The notes under the pieces: generated by a model
Told to the model about the DNA's origin: nothing
Databases searched by the model: none
Seen by the model: only the letters and a program-made list of their open reading frames with translations
Source of the DNA: Marsupella aquatica
Lineage: Eukaryota; Marchantiophyta
NCBI GenBank assembly: GCA_973895155.1
Contig: OZ316899.1
Span: 186,001 to 250,000 of the forward strand
DNA: 64,000 nucleotides
Reading direction: 5' to 3'
Made by a program: the position numbers and the translations under genes
Part shown: positions 33,062 through 44,118 of the stretch, piece by piece
Numbering within the stretch: position 1 is the first letter of the stretch
How the letters are laid out: each line of letters starts with the position of its first letter

Positions 33062-36000
33062 CTACCCCCTATTGCGGGACCGTTTTGCCGAGCTCTCATA
33101 GCCAGACGCACATCGTGCCCGTTCCTTGTAACGGTCACGATCCCTTTGCAAGATTGCCACCTGCTCCTCCAATTCCGTAACGCTTGCTCGTGCAGTCTCT
33201 ACTTCGGCTGCAGTTTCCAAGAACTCATCCCTCAGCTGCGTGGCCTTGTACTCCATCTGGAGAATTTGTGCCACGTGGCCATCTTTCGCCTCGGCTAACT
33301 CAGCTGTAGCTGAGGCTTCCTTAGCCGCAGATTCGGCTAACTGCTCCTTCAGACGAACAACCTCTGCTCCGCTTCCCTCTTCCATAGCCATAGTCGTGCG
33401 CTTGTTAGCTGCATCTAACTGACGCTTAAGTTGAGCAATTTCTTGTTGCTGGAATATTATTTTCCCATCCCTAGATGACTTCTCTAGCTCGTAGACTTTG
33501 AACGCCGCCTGCCCTATTGCTAACTCCTTCTTGTCTTTGATGGTGTTGTTGCGGCATTCGACCAGCTCTTCCTCTCGAGTAGTCAGCTCTACTCTCAATT
33601 CTTTGAACTGTTCCTGGAGTTGTCCCAAACTCTTCTTTGTGAACTCCAGCTCCGCATTCCTAGCCGTTACGATGGAGGTTGAGGTTTCCAGTCGTTCTTT
33701 AAGGGTTGCCACCTCCGCCACATTGTGTGCCGCAAGAGAGGACTCTGTTGCTAAGTCTTGCTTGGCCTTAGCCAACTCCCTCTCCGTTATGACTAGTCGT
33801 GCCACCTTAGCCGCAACCTCATTTGACACCACCTTAGCCGTAGCTAGTTCCACCTTGGCCGCCGTTAATTCCTCTCTCAACGCAACCACTTCCCTCTCTA
33901 GCTGGATTCGTGCCTCCACTACATCGTTGGCCCTTATCACTTCCTGCTCCCTTAGTGCCCTATCTCGATCCAGCTCCTCGAGGATACAATGTTTCATTAG
34001 TTGGACGGCTGTGAGTCCCAACTTGTATGAAACATCTAAATGGAACGCATGAAGTCTGTTGTCCAAAGTATCCTGGCCCACAGCCTGGAAATTTCTAGGA
34101 CGTGGTTTCGTCTCCCTCTCAATTGTTGAGCTAAGCTGAGCCAGCGCATCCGCAGCTGTCCCCTGCGATGGTGCAGCCTCTTCTGGTTCAGTAGGGTATC
34201 CCGAGGGCCCATCCTCTCTCCCTTCGTCGCTCGCCAAAAAACCGGGTTCTATAGCAGTGGCTACGACATCATCGATCGCGTTTGATGGTACTACCGTATC
34301 CGCGGAATTCGCCGTTGCCGCAATTGTTTCCACTTCATCCTTCTCCAGCCCTTCTGTGGTCGGTGGCGACCCTTCTCCTTCTTGGCCATCCTCCTCCTCG
34401 TCACCCATTCGAAGTCTTTGTTGGCGCTTGTTGACCAGCCTTGGTCTTGCAACCTTAGCCGTTGCTGCCTTCTTAGCTGTAGAAGACTTGTCATGGATCT
34501 CGACGCCCTTTGCCGTAACATCCTTGGCCTTATCCGTGGCAGCCTTCCACGTAACTACGGCTACCGTTCCCTTGGTCGCTTCCTGGCTTGTGCCGGGCTC
34601 TTTTACCCGTGTACTTGCGGGTCCAATTGTAAACGCTTGACCCCTTCTCTCCGTGAACTCTGCTGCTTTGGGATATTTCCAATGGAAGGTGGCGAGGTAG
34701 TCGTGCCTGAGTTTTGGAAGGCATAGTGACCATCCTCGTGAATACCATTCAAGAATAATCTCAATGTGACTGGCTGCATAAAATTGACCCCCAATGCTTA
34801 AAGCTCTGCGCCCACTGTCCAGCGTCATATGTAGCTTACGGGTAAAGTGGGTGGCCCAACTTCGTGGCCTGGTATCCTCCGTCTGTAACACTTGGGCCAC
34901 CGAAATCTCCATTCGTATCTCCACCATATGGAGTGCATAGCGTTGGAACACGATTTGTTCCCGAGTTTGATCGTTGATACACTTTCTCAAAGTGTATCCG
35001 TTGGCACATCGGGCATCAGAATTGAAACCCGTTGGCTTGTATTCCTCGGTCTCCTGGGTGGTCAGCCTTAGTTCCACCTTGTCTTTGCCTTCGGGCAAGC
35101 CAAAGATGCATGTAAGCCTGTCCTGACTTAGGGACATGACCCTCTCTTGGATCATCGTGCACTCGTCCTCTGCCCTAAAATTCTCCAGGAAATGATAAAT
35201 CAAATCGTTGGTGAAGCGATTTGTACACCACGGTAAGGAGACAAAATGCTCAAACCCCTGGGCCTTAATATACTCTTGATTGGCCTCCATGAGCATATCC
35301 CTTTGCGCTGCCTGGTCCATGCGGACAGGGACAAGACTTACATCTGGGGATGCTTCCCTAGACGGCGGGGTCTGGGCCTTCCTCTTCTCCTTACCCTTAC
35401 CCTTATTACCCGCAGTCCTAGCCATTTCCTCTCCTTCCGGTGTTCGCTGCTCCGCCGTTGCTAGGGCTGTGGGTGGTATTCTCCTCGCTCTGCGTTTCAA
35501 CTTTGGACTCGATTGTGCTGAGCCGGAGCCGCTTGCTGTTTGCTCGGTGTTGCACACCTGTCGCATTGCTGTGGACACTTGCTCGATCGGGGCTGGCTGG
35601 CCGTGCTGAGGCCTGATGCTTGTCTCCGCGCCCCCTCCTCCGAGCTTTCTTAGCGATGGCAATGTAGAGCTTGATGGTCCCGCTGCTACGATTGGTTTAG
35701 AGTGCAAGAGCACAATTGTAGTGGCTGCCAATGACTCATCCACTTTGTCAAGGTCTATCACTGGTCTTAGAAGCTTAGCGCTCTCCCTCGCTATCTCCTC
35801 CCGTTCCTTCACTTGCTCCGGTGCAAAGTATGTTGTAGCTCGTGCATGCAACTTGTCGAGGTGGGCTCGATTCAGTCTTCCTGACCCCAGAAGACTAAAG
35901 CACCATTCTGGAAGTCGCACTAGAGCTTCATTTATCGACAAGAACTTCTCGGACTTGTCGAAGAAGAGTTTGCTCACCACCCCTTCGCCTACTACTTGTG

Positions 36001-36178
36001 GATCCACCTGCAAGGGTTGATTGATACAACAGTGGCCGCTAATCTCAGATAGTAGTTCTACCCCTAACCTCTTTTCATACTCATACTTCTTTGGTTGTAG
36101 CTTTTTGAGTGAGTCTGCTAACTGTGACGCCGCCGGTATGGCGGTTAATGAGTGATTCGGTCTAACTGCACTCGGCAC
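33062..36178 (-). pseudogene. LTR-encoded coiled-coil protein, 5' end cut off by a solo LTR
   Basis: The frame is open for 1038 codons, but its first 20 are antisense LTR sequence. The true start is at 40177, beyond the inserted solo LTR. Taking out the insertion and one CTAAC restores the register exactly, for 1039 residues. The core has FEHFVSLPW, the FGLPEG motif, IVFQRYALHMVE, WATHFTRKLH and ASHIEIILEWY. A lysine/alanine/valine-rich and acidic linker follows, then a coiled coil from about residue 690 to 1010 and a basic tail (SAKRSRNRG) like that of the first family. Apart from the insertion there is no stop, so the gene was intact when hit. The LTR's own minus strand could supply a new start, so a shortened product is conceivable. 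Confidence 0.78.
36118..36122 (+). repeat. Target site duplication, left copy (CTAAC)
   Basis: CTAAC lies directly before the TGTGAC start of the solo LTR and equals the five bases at 40114-40118. It falls in the Leu-Ala codons of LADSLK in the interrupted frame. Confidence 0.93.
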
Positions 36179-36481
36179 GCGCGTTAGGAGTGTCTTAGAC
36201 TGCTATTATTAGCATAACAACAGTATTTAGGTAATCATTATGGGTAGGATATCATTAGGCAATAAGGGGGAATTCAGGTTCGGACTGGCGGCTGGTCGCT
36301 ATTCGCACACCCGGGTTACGAGCGTGGAGGGGCCCCTCCCTCGGGTCCGTATAACAAACTTAAGGAAGCGGCCACTGACACGCGCTGACTCAGACCGGCG
36401 GAGTGGCCGGCACACCACAAGCATGAACGGTTCAGCCTATGGGCGTCGAGGAGACGTCGGGGGATCGACAAGCGCTCAAGG

Positions 36482-36489
36482 TATAAAAG
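36482..36489 (+). promoter_or_regulatory. TATA box of the solo LTR promoter
   Basis: TATAAAAG followed by GGGAGCCAACCC, the same as at 3970. It lies about 100 bp before the ATG at 36590. Confidence 0.7.
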
Positions 36490-36589
36490 GGGAGCCAACC
36501 CTTTGTAGTGCACCAGTCCATCAGTCCACGCGCCAGCTTCGACCCCAGCTCTCTCGTTCGCTCTAAGTCGCCACTACTATCTCCTCTGA

Positions 36590-39220
36590 ATGTCGCACAC
36601 GATCCTCTCCAGCTCGGCCATTCGATTCTGGACGCAGTTCCTATTTACCGGGAGGCACTTGGCCGACTCATTGAAACACGCCAACCCACGCCGATACGAA
36701 ATCGAACGCGAGTACGAGCGAGCCATCCGCCTAGCAGGATGACACCACTACATCCTTAACTTTGACTACCCATCTGAGAGCAAGCTTTACCGACCAGTAG
36801 AGGTATCCGGGTACTTCTTCAACGGAGACAAATATATCGGGTTCTGGGAAGCATTGCTTCGGCTTCCGGACGAGGTCTTCAATATCCCGGGTACGATCAA
36901 CTTGCAGCGACATCACTTCGACCACATCCCTGCTCAGGTTCGGGCTATCATCAACAGCGAGTCCAACACTACCCGTTCGACAAGGTCGTCTGCCCTCGCT
37001 TCGGAGAACTTCTACCAGCACCTACAGAGCTTCATAGGAGCTCGGCCAACAACCAACATGACCAACTCAGTTGTACCCATACCCGTACCCGTACAACCTC
37101 AGTCTCAGCTTCAGCCTCAGCCGCAGCCTAGCCAAACCCCACCACCGATCGCCCAGCCAGCACAAGTGCGCTCCGTCATCAACGCTGTGGATCTTAGCAA
37201 TGACGACGAGGCTACCCTACCCTTGACCAGGCGGCCAAGAGGAACAAGCGCTCAGGGGGCCGATACTATATCGTCCCCACCCCCTGCTCTGACCCCAGGA
37301 GTGGCCCCGACAGACAACATGGTGACCGTGGCCGACCCGGGCCCGTTACTAACGGCAGTAGCACTACCCAGGCCCGATCGGGAGGATGGGGAGGTGTCAC
37401 CTTCCCCAAGCCAGTCACGGGGGAAGAAGAGGAAGGAATCCGCCACTGCATCCGGGTTACCATTGGCCACGGTAGCCGTGGCCAAGGTGACGATGCACCG
37501 CATGGGGGAAAACGTTCACAAAAACATCCTCCATCCCAAGCATGCGGTGTACCTGAAGACTCAGGGATTCGAGCACCTCGCCTCCCTCCCCTGGAACACT
37601 TGCAGGTACTACGGGGAGGACATGATGGAGTTCGTCAAGAATTATGACGACGCGCGTCAACATACTCGACTACGGGGAAGGAGTATGTCCCTCACGGAAG
37701 AACGGCTCAGGATGATCTTCGGGTTACCCGAAGGTGACCATCGAGTCGAATCACGGGCTCCCGGGGGCAAGGGAGCCAAGTACCAATCTTCAAGTTTTCC
37801 CTCAGAGGGAGCAGTGGACAACGGGTTCGTGATGAAAACCTGCCTCATCCCCGAGATAGCTGAGCGACTGGAGTTCCAGAGGTACGGCCTCCACATGATG
37901 GAACCCCGGGGGGAGATCTCCGCCGCCCAGGTTATCCAGGTCGAGAACTATCGACCTAGGAGGTGGGCGTCGTACTTCGCTAAGAAATTCCATGAAGAGA
38001 TGGAGCGGCGAAGGAAGACGATGTACATTGGCGGGAAGGCGTATTTCGCTAGCCACATCGAGATCATTCTTGAGTGGTACGCCCGGTTTGATCGACGAAC
38101 CCTTCCCCGTGTCAACGTTACAAAGCTGGTCCCAGCTAGGTGGGTTTTCCCGGCCTTGGAGAGACGGCCCCAGCCCGAGGCCCGAAGTCCAGCGGACATG
38201 CCAGCTTCACCCACCCCACCTCCACAAGTAGCTGTAGTTGTAACCGAGGAGGTACCGGATGGGTCGAGTGTCGCAACCGTTGATGCGACCCAACAGGCCG
38301 GGCTAAGTACAGAAGTCGGTACGGCGGAGGTCTTACCCGAGCCCGGTTCTCCCAAAGACCCACCGGTGGCTATTCCGGAGAACCGGACATTGCTACAGGA
38401 GGACGCTCCAGCCCCTTCCAACATTACGTCCCCAAGGCTGGACGTCACTGCCCCGGCCCCCGCGCGTGTGGACGTCTGCCCGTGCCCAACTCCGGACAGG
38501 CACAACCTGGACCACCCGGAACTCTTCGTACCGGGTACATTTCTGAACGGGCTTCTGGGAGATTTCTCTCATCAAATTGCCCGGGATACCGGGGAGTTCA
38601 TGGCCCGGAAGGTAGCCTGTTTCTTCAATCAGGAGTTGGTTGCCGCAGTAAAGGCAGGTCGGGCCCAGTCAGAGGCCCTTCAGAGGATAGAGCGGTACCG
38701 GGTGGAGTCCATGTACCTAAAGAACGAAGTTGCGGCTCAAGAGGCTGAGCTTCGGCAACTACGACCCAAGGTTGCAGCCGCCGATGAGTTCTTAGCAAAG
38801 GCGCACGCTCTTACCGCCCTAGCCGAACAGGCCAAAGGTGGGAACAAAGCCGAGATTACACGACTCCGGAACCAGATTGACAGTTTGAAGAATCAAACTG
38901 TCACCTGGCAGAAAGACCTGGAGGAGGCCGAGGAACGGGCCCAGCGAGACACGGCGGAGATAGCCACGCTGCAGGCCGAGGTGGCACGGCTCCAAACCGA
39001 GGCCGAGAAGCAGGACCAGCTGGCGGGTAAACTGACAAGTGACGCCCAGCAGTTGGAGGAGGCTTGTCAGGAGGCAGCAGAGGAGACGGATGCGGCGAGG
39101 CGAGAGAATGAATCTCTACTGGACCAGGTCCAGCTCCTCAAGGCGGACAATGACAGGCTTCGAAGGCAGCGGGATGGCCGCTCCCATTCAGGTGGCTCTG
39201 GCAAGCGTGCCAGGCATTAG
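36590..39220 (+). pseudogene. LTR-encoded gag-like coiled-coil protein, one stop codon (solo LTR copy)
   Basis: An 876-codon frame with a single stop, TGA at 36740 (codon 51). The other copy has CGA there, so a C-to-T change at a CpG broke it. The rest, from codon 52 to the end, is open and matches 4078-6720 throughout: FWEAMLRLPDEVF-type N-terminal module, LPW and FGLPEG core, ASHIEIILEWY, CPCPTPDRHNLDHPE, coiled coil and GSGKRARH tail. It is four codons shorter because of a length change in the PVPVPV stretch. Its stop is at a different place from the one in the other copy, which shows the ancestral frame was open over its full length. The 788-codon part from 36854 could still be translated. 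Confidence 0.8.
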
Positions 39221-40113
39221 CGGCAGAGTAGGAATAGAGTAGGATTAGGACTAGCTTAGTCAGGCTCTTGGGACAGGCACCTGCCTTAGGTACAGCTTCG
39301 CTGCCGTGCTGTCCAGCCTGCATAGATTAGGATCTTCTAATAAGACACAGCCGTTTCCGGCCTGACTGTCAGCTTAGTTAGGACCGTAGTCAGTGAATCT
39401 TCGGCGAGAGGACACCCCGTCCCTCGGCCCTTAGTATTTAGTGCACCCCTCGGTAGAGTCGAGGGGGGGGGGGGTTTTAGTTGCAAAGTTGGGCGTCCGC
39501 GGTATGTGCGGGGAGTCCCGACCTCTGGGAATGAAAGAGTACCAAGGGGAGGGGGTAGGACTAAGCTCGTCGGGCGAGTGCGGAGCCGGGCTCCGTTGTA
39601 GTGTGCACCCTCGGCCTTGAACCTGTTCATTCCGGGGCTGTCGGGTCAACTAAGTGTACGCATATGTTCCCTTTGTAGTAAAATCCTTTCCCATCATTTT
39701 CCTTCGTGTAAATCGAGATTGTATGCATGTGCGCGTGTTGGTTTCTCGTATATGGGTGGCAGCGCCAGGCCGAACGCACTACCCGAGACGTGCACAGGGT
39801 GCAGCCTGCGGGTAAGTGGTTGCGAGCACGGGTTGAGGACCTGTATCATCGAATCCGGATCGAAGGCGGACAGCACGAAGGCTTAGAAGTCCTTAAGCCG
39901 GGGTCGATCCTGCTATCGACTAAGGTACGTTCCGGCGGCGGAACACAAACCATACCTAGGAGGTGTCCGTATTTAGCAGTATGCGCACTTAGCGCTAGTT
40001 TACGAGAATAAGGTGCATTACGTGCTTCCCTTCCTGCCCGAACCCTCAGATTTACGAGGGATGTGCCCGTCTAAGCTGAAGTCTGAGTTAAGGCCGCAGT
40101 CGATGACGTGACA

Positions 40114-40118
40114 CTAAC
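40114..40118 (+). repeat. Target site duplication, right copy (CTAAC)
   Basis: Equals 36118-36122 and directly follows the GTGACA end of the solo LTR. Confidence 0.93.
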
Positions 40119-40177
40119 GTTACTCCTATCTGGACAAATTTGATCCAGAAAGCATACGCCGTCCCTTCATTCAGCAT
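40114..40177 (-). pseudogene. Detached first 21 codons of the interrupted LTR-encoded frame
   Basis: The minus strand from the ATG at 40177 reads AFWIKFVQIGVT then L. It matches the RFWTQFLSTGRHLADSLK start of the first family, and joins LADSLKKL at 36117 in register if the solo LTR is removed. 64 bases here plus 3056 bases on the other side make 1040 codons including the stop. Confidence 0.85.
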
Positions 40178-40706
40178 CTGGTTATTGGAGAACTTACGGG
40201 TAAGGAATGACTGCGATTTCTTATCCATAATCTAGCTGCAATTGCTCTCTGTACTCCTGATTCTCTCGAGAAACTTTGTGCGTCTATCGATTGGAGCTAC
40301 TCGTAGCTAGGGCGAGCGAAGGTCGATCGAACCAGCAAAGCAAGGGAATTGCGAGTGTGAATAATGAAGGTTTGGGGTGGCCTTGCTTGCCTTACCCTCT
40401 CCGCTGTGGTTGAAGTCCCTCGTGCTAGTGCCGCCGCCGGTCCCAACCATGAGAATCTGCATCGATTTCACGTTCTTGGCGTATGACTTATCCGCGTACG
40501 GCGTACTTACTCCCGGGAACATAGTGACGGCCATCACTAATAACCGAAGGGAACCTTCATCTTTAACGGCTGTCAGTCTACTCTTCTTCTAACTACTCTA
40601 GTCCCCGTCATTACGTGCGTACTTCACTCTTTCTACGTACCTTCTACCTAATTACCCCGTCTAAACTCCGTATCTTGCGTATACCCTATTCTTTAGCCGC
40701 GTCACA

Positions 40707-40882
40707 AACATTCTAGCCCCTTCCAAGTTCCGGAGAGTCCAAAGCCTTAGTGAACCATGGAGATAGTGGAGCATCACAGTTAATTTGTGCAAAAGTCTTT
40801 TGAAGCCAAGTCCCCCTTCAACTCTTGGGAGAGACATCTTGGCCCAAACCACCAGGTTCATTAGACTTATGACTTGATACAA
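40707..40882 (-). pseudogene. LINE reverse transcriptase fragment
   Basis: The minus strand reads VVWAKMSLPRVEGGLGFKRL, the conserved segment after the catalytic region in plant LINE reverse transcriptases (W...C.P..EGGLG...L). Only about 60 residues remain. The fragment runs up to the start of the minus-strand giant LTR, which may have inserted into it. Confidence 0.55.
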
Positions 40883-41044
40883 TCTTCATTTAATAACTAT
40901 AGTACAATATTCACTAATCATCAGTATATGGTAAGCTCCAATTCCTCCATATAGTATGTAGACAAAAATTGAAGCAATCGATGAAATAATTAGCAATTTC
41001 ATTACACTTGATATAATTAATTACAGTGCTTCCTTACTTCTTCC

Positions 41045-43684
41045 TCACCAGTACTCAGGATATTTTGTTTTCACAATAGCAGCAGCAAACAGAACAAAGT
41101 TATTCACTACTTTCCCTGTACCTATCTGCATGAACCAAGTAGCAAGTTCTTCATCACTTTTCTCTCGAATTTCCGGAAATTCCTTGAACAATTCTGTTTG
41201 TATCCAAGAAACCGTCCAGCCTTGCCACACAAAATGTCGAAGACGCTCGCCTGTTCTATCATTGCACTGATCACCATATGGTCCTTTATGAATACACATT
41301 CCAGTGACAACTACAGTATGTTGAAAGTGACACTTAAAACAAGTCCATGCATTTTGAGGGAATGTGTTCTTGCAGGTCCGGGCCTGGTGAGATCCTAGAC
41401 ATCTAAAACACAATGACCGCAATATAGGACAGTTGACAGCATTGTGTACTTCTTGCTCCCTTGATTTAGGACACTGACAAATTAAGCATTGACTTCCATC
41501 ACCCGCAAAAGTTCTGATGATACGAAGATCCCTTTTATCACTCTCAAAAGATCGGCTGTGTGCCATAGCCCTTAGCCTTGCAACCACAGGCTCTGCTTCA
41601 TGTACCCCTTGTATAATTGGGGTCATCGGCAAGGTGTTTCCTTGTCGTCTTGGCATGGGAGTGGCTGGGGGTTGCGTAGGAGTTTCATATGTTGACTCAT
41701 CCGAACCCCCTCTTCCTGGAATTCCCATTGAAGATGATGCTACCTCATGTGGTGGAATTGAGGCTGTTCTGCAAGGAATGTCTTGTGTGAACACCTCAAA
41801 GTCTATGTCCACACCTGGGCTGCACATCACAGATGCTTGGGAACACAAGTCACACAAACTAGAGAATGGAATAAGATGACATACTTGAGGTTTTCCATCG
41901 ACCTGGTCATGGAGCCCAAACCGACGACATGATGTCTTGTTCTCTATCCATTTGTGTGAAGCCGCTGTGGTTGAATCAATGCGTTCGGCCATCTTGCGAT
42001 AAGCAAGGTTGGTCACCACATAACTCATCGCTGGGAGCCCATCACGTCCACCTCGTCCAGATTCTTGGTGGAAGTGTTCCAGAGACCTGAAACTACCACG
42101 ATGAATGACAAGCTTAACCCATTTATAATTGTATCCACTACTAATCACTCCGGTGGCCACCATGATCTTACAAGCACCTGACGTCCAAGAACTCAATGAA
42201 GCCCTCTTCACCGCTATGTCCAGATGCGCATGCACATACATGCATGACATTTCTTTCCCTTGGAGGATTGTTGTAGTTGATTCCACCTCCTCGCGGGTTA
42301 GACAAAATACTAGGGCCCTCTCTTCTGGCAAAGAATATGCTCTCCAATCACGCAAAAGACTCACTATTTCTTCATCCATCATGTTATGGCCAACCTCAAC
42401 AACGGCATACCTGATGTTGGGTCTCACAGTAGGACAACGAATCCACACCATCTCTGTAGCTAACATCCGCTCAATATCAATTTGATTCTTGGGTGCTAGG
42501 GATGCGGTTAACCCTATGATTTGGCAATTAATTTCCATGAGGCCAACCAACTTTTTCATTGACGGTCGAAAGTCGGATAACAGGAGGTGCACCTCGTCGT
42601 AGAAAATGGAATGCAAGGAACCACTGCATTTCAACTGCTTTGCCAAGATAATGAATAGTTTGGATTCTGCAGCAGTCTCCACAGCCACAAAAATGATCGA
42701 AGGAGGTCTTGCCACTTCGACTGTGCCACCATCCTTATACACAACACAACTAATATTTGCTTGTTTGCATTCCTCTACGTGGCCCTCTACTAGGATAGTG
42801 AGTGGAACGATCACAATCACCGTCCTATTCTGTCCCATGGTGGAAGGTGCCATGAACACCAATGATTTTCCAGACCCAGTGGGTAGTATGGCAACAAAGT
42901 CCACCACATTATCTATGGATAGAGCAACTGCTGTTGCTTTTTCCGACGATTTCCACTGTTGATGACCAAGCCTTCTTAAGGCTTGACAAGCTCCAGCAGT
43001 CCTATTGAGACAAACTTGTAGCAGGGGATCACTTTCTCCACTTGCCAATAATGTCTGATGGATGTTTGAGTGGAAAACTGTAAACCGCCTCCTTTTGGGA
43101 ATTTGCCTCACCTCATATTCAACACCTCCAACGGGTCCCCAAAAGTCAAAAGGTGCAGTCGACATTACCTCGGGCCTCTGTGACCCACCGAGGCCAACCA
43201 ACTTGTGCCACAATCGTGACACCAATACACACCCTCTTAAAATATGTCCATCCATGCCTCTAGGATCCTTTGTACTATGAGCATAGTGATGGCCGACCGT
43301 AGCTGTTTCATGACCACCTGCTACATCCACAAGGTCTTCTTGTAAATGGGCCTTACAAGCTCGTATATTCTCACTCCAATGTGCTGCCACATGCCGGTAC
43401 TTTGCAATCCCAAATGGAATGCCGCAGTGCTTTTGGAAAGCATCTAATACACTGGCAGAAAGGTCTGCTCCCGTCAGCCTCTTGTCCATGGCCACAAACC
43501 AACAATCCAGGTACATTGCTGCAACTTCCGGACCCCACAAAATATTCACCACGAAAGATTGTACTGGGCGAACTAGACATAACAATTTCACAAATAGGTG
43601 GCTTTGATTGTCAGGAATGAACCGAGCAGTGAGGTTTATAGGTTTCCCAGCATTTGCACATTTGTGGTAGGATTGATAAACCAT
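41045..43684 (-). CDS. RecQ-type helicase with N-terminal tyrosine-recombinase-like segment
   Basis: An 879-residue frame. The middle is a RecQ-type helicase with PTGSGKS (Walker A, about residue 269), DEVH (363), LTAS (393) and the motif VI QESGRGGRDG (540). The first 150 residues hold AKYRHVAAHW (Arg97), GGHETATV (His125) and HHYAHSTKD (Tyr134). This R, GH...T, YxH spacing is that of the end of a tyrosine recombinase catalytic domain. The C-terminus (about 735-830) has three cysteine/histidine clusters (CLICQCP, CFRCLGSHQARTC, CFKCHFQH), zinc-knuckle-like. Similar helicases with such ends are known in fungi, often near telomeres. The frame stays open past the ATG to a TAG at about 43731, so an upstream exon with the rest of the recombinase is possible. 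It is probably a mobile-element gene or derived from one. Confidence 0.72.
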   Translation of the reverse strand: MVYQSYHKCANAGKPINLTARFIPDNQSHLFVKLLCLVRPVQSFVVNILWGPEVAAMYLDCWFVAMDKRLTGADLSASVLDAFQKHCGIPFGIAKYRHVAAHWSENIRACKAHLQEDLVDVAGGHETATVGHHYAHSTKDPRGMDGHILRGCVLVSRLWHKLVGLGGSQRPEVMSTAPFDFWGPVGGVEYEVRQIPKRRRFTVFHSNIHQTLLASGESDPLLQVCLNRTAGACQALRRLGHQQWKSSEKATAVALSIDNVVDFVAILPTGSGKSLVFMAPSTMGQNRTVIVIVPLTILVEGHVEECKQANISCVVYKDGGTVEVARPPSIIFVAVETAAESKLFIILAKQLKCSGSLHSIFYDEVHLLLSDFRPSMKKLVGLMEINCQIIGLTASLAPKNQIDIERMLATEMVWIRCPTVRPNIRYAVVEVGHNMMDEEIVSLLRDWRAYSLPEERALVFCLTREEVESTTTILQGKEMSCMYVHAHLDIAVKRASLSSWTSGACKIMVATGVISSGYNYKWVKLVIHRGSFRSLEHFHQESGRGGRDGLPAMSYVVTNLAYRKMAERIDSTTAASHKWIENKTSCRRFGLHDQVDGKPQVCHLIPFSSLCDLCSQASVMCSPGVDIDFEVFTQDIPCRTASIPPHEVASSSMGIPGRGGSDESTYETPTQPPATPMPRRQGNTLPMTPIIQGVHEAEPVVARLRAMAHSRSFESDKRDLRIIRTFAGDGSQCLICQCPKSREQEVHNAVNCPILRSLCFRCLGSHQARTCKNTFPQNAWTCFKCHFQHTVVVTGMCIHKGPYGDQCNDRTGERLRHFVWQGWTVSWIQTELFKEFPEIREKSDEELATWFMQIGTGKVVNNFVLFAAAIVKTKYPEYW

Positions 43685-43743
43685 CAGCGTATCAGATAAC
43701 CAAATGAATGCTCTATCCCCTTCTAACTACCGTACAACTCGAA

Positions 43744-43912
43744 TGGGTGGGGTTGGCATATCCCCGTGTAGAGGTAGGGTAGTTATTAGTACCAGTGCCA
43801 GTGCCGCTCTAACGACAAACACTGAGCTTGAAGGGTGTGGTGGCCGCATCACCATGTAGTACTAGGGTACTTAATTATCAGTACAAGCGTCACTCAACAA
43901 GAAACACTCAGT
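43744..43912 (+). repeat. Degenerate two-copy repeat upstream of a decayed family member
   Basis: Two units of about 80-85 bp run from a GTGG-rich start through GTGTAG or ATGTAG and TTATTAGTAC or TTATCAGTAC to AAACACTGAG or AAACACTCAG. They differ a lot, so the duplication is old. Confidence 0.5.
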
Positions 43913-44118
43913 CGCATATTCTGCTCGGGGCATCTCTCTCATACTCAGGTAGTTCAATGCTTTCATCGGGCGACGGGTATGAAACACTGTTCATTCGCAC
44001 ATTTTACTTTTTGGGCTATCGGCGGGCGAGGCGAGGTGAGGCGGAGCGAGAGAGAGACAATCCCTCTTACCCAGGTTTAGGGTTCAACCATCCTTTGGTG
44101 TCATTCTTTATTCGCGCT

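Larger units (their letters stand above)
36123..40113 (+). mobile_element. Solo giant LTR (3991 bp) of the first Gypsy family
   Basis: It matches 3612-7616 end to end, from TGTGACGCC to GACGTGACA, with perfect CTAAC duplications on both sides and no internal element. This is the product of recombination between the two LTRs of a full element. It has a TATA box at 36482, the long frame at 36590-39220, and a 12-base G run at 39463. It is inserted, in opposite direction, into the coding frame of a related giant LTR, so the first family was active after the second. Confidence 0.95.
32331..40706 (-). mobile_element. Diverged giant LTR of a related element, split by a solo LTR
   Basis: On the minus strand this region starts TGTGACGCGGC at 40706 and ends CTTGACA at 32331, like the TGTGAC and GTGACA ends of the first LTR family. 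Without the 3991-bp insertion and one 5-bp duplication it is 4380 bp. It has the same plan: leader, a long frame for the same protein family, then a tail. The tail aligns weakly but in order with that of the first family, through GCCGGGCT, GTCAACTA, a GGGTAAGT donor-like site, CTTAGGC and GGTGGCGGAA. The leader shows no clear TATA box. The flanks (AACAT beyond 40706, CTTAG before 32331) do not match, so one side may be element interior or rearranged. Confidence 0.65.

Noticed and set aside
36123-36178. ATG at 36178 as the true start of the minus-strand coiled-coil protein
   Set aside because: The first 20 codons are antisense to the inserted LTR. The real start, matching the family, is at 40177.
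37948-38505. 185-codon minus-strand frame in the solo LTR, also open at 5448-6005
   Set aside because: It is open in both copies, but lies antisense to the core and linker of the LTR-encoded protein, and the copies are too alike for openness to mean much.
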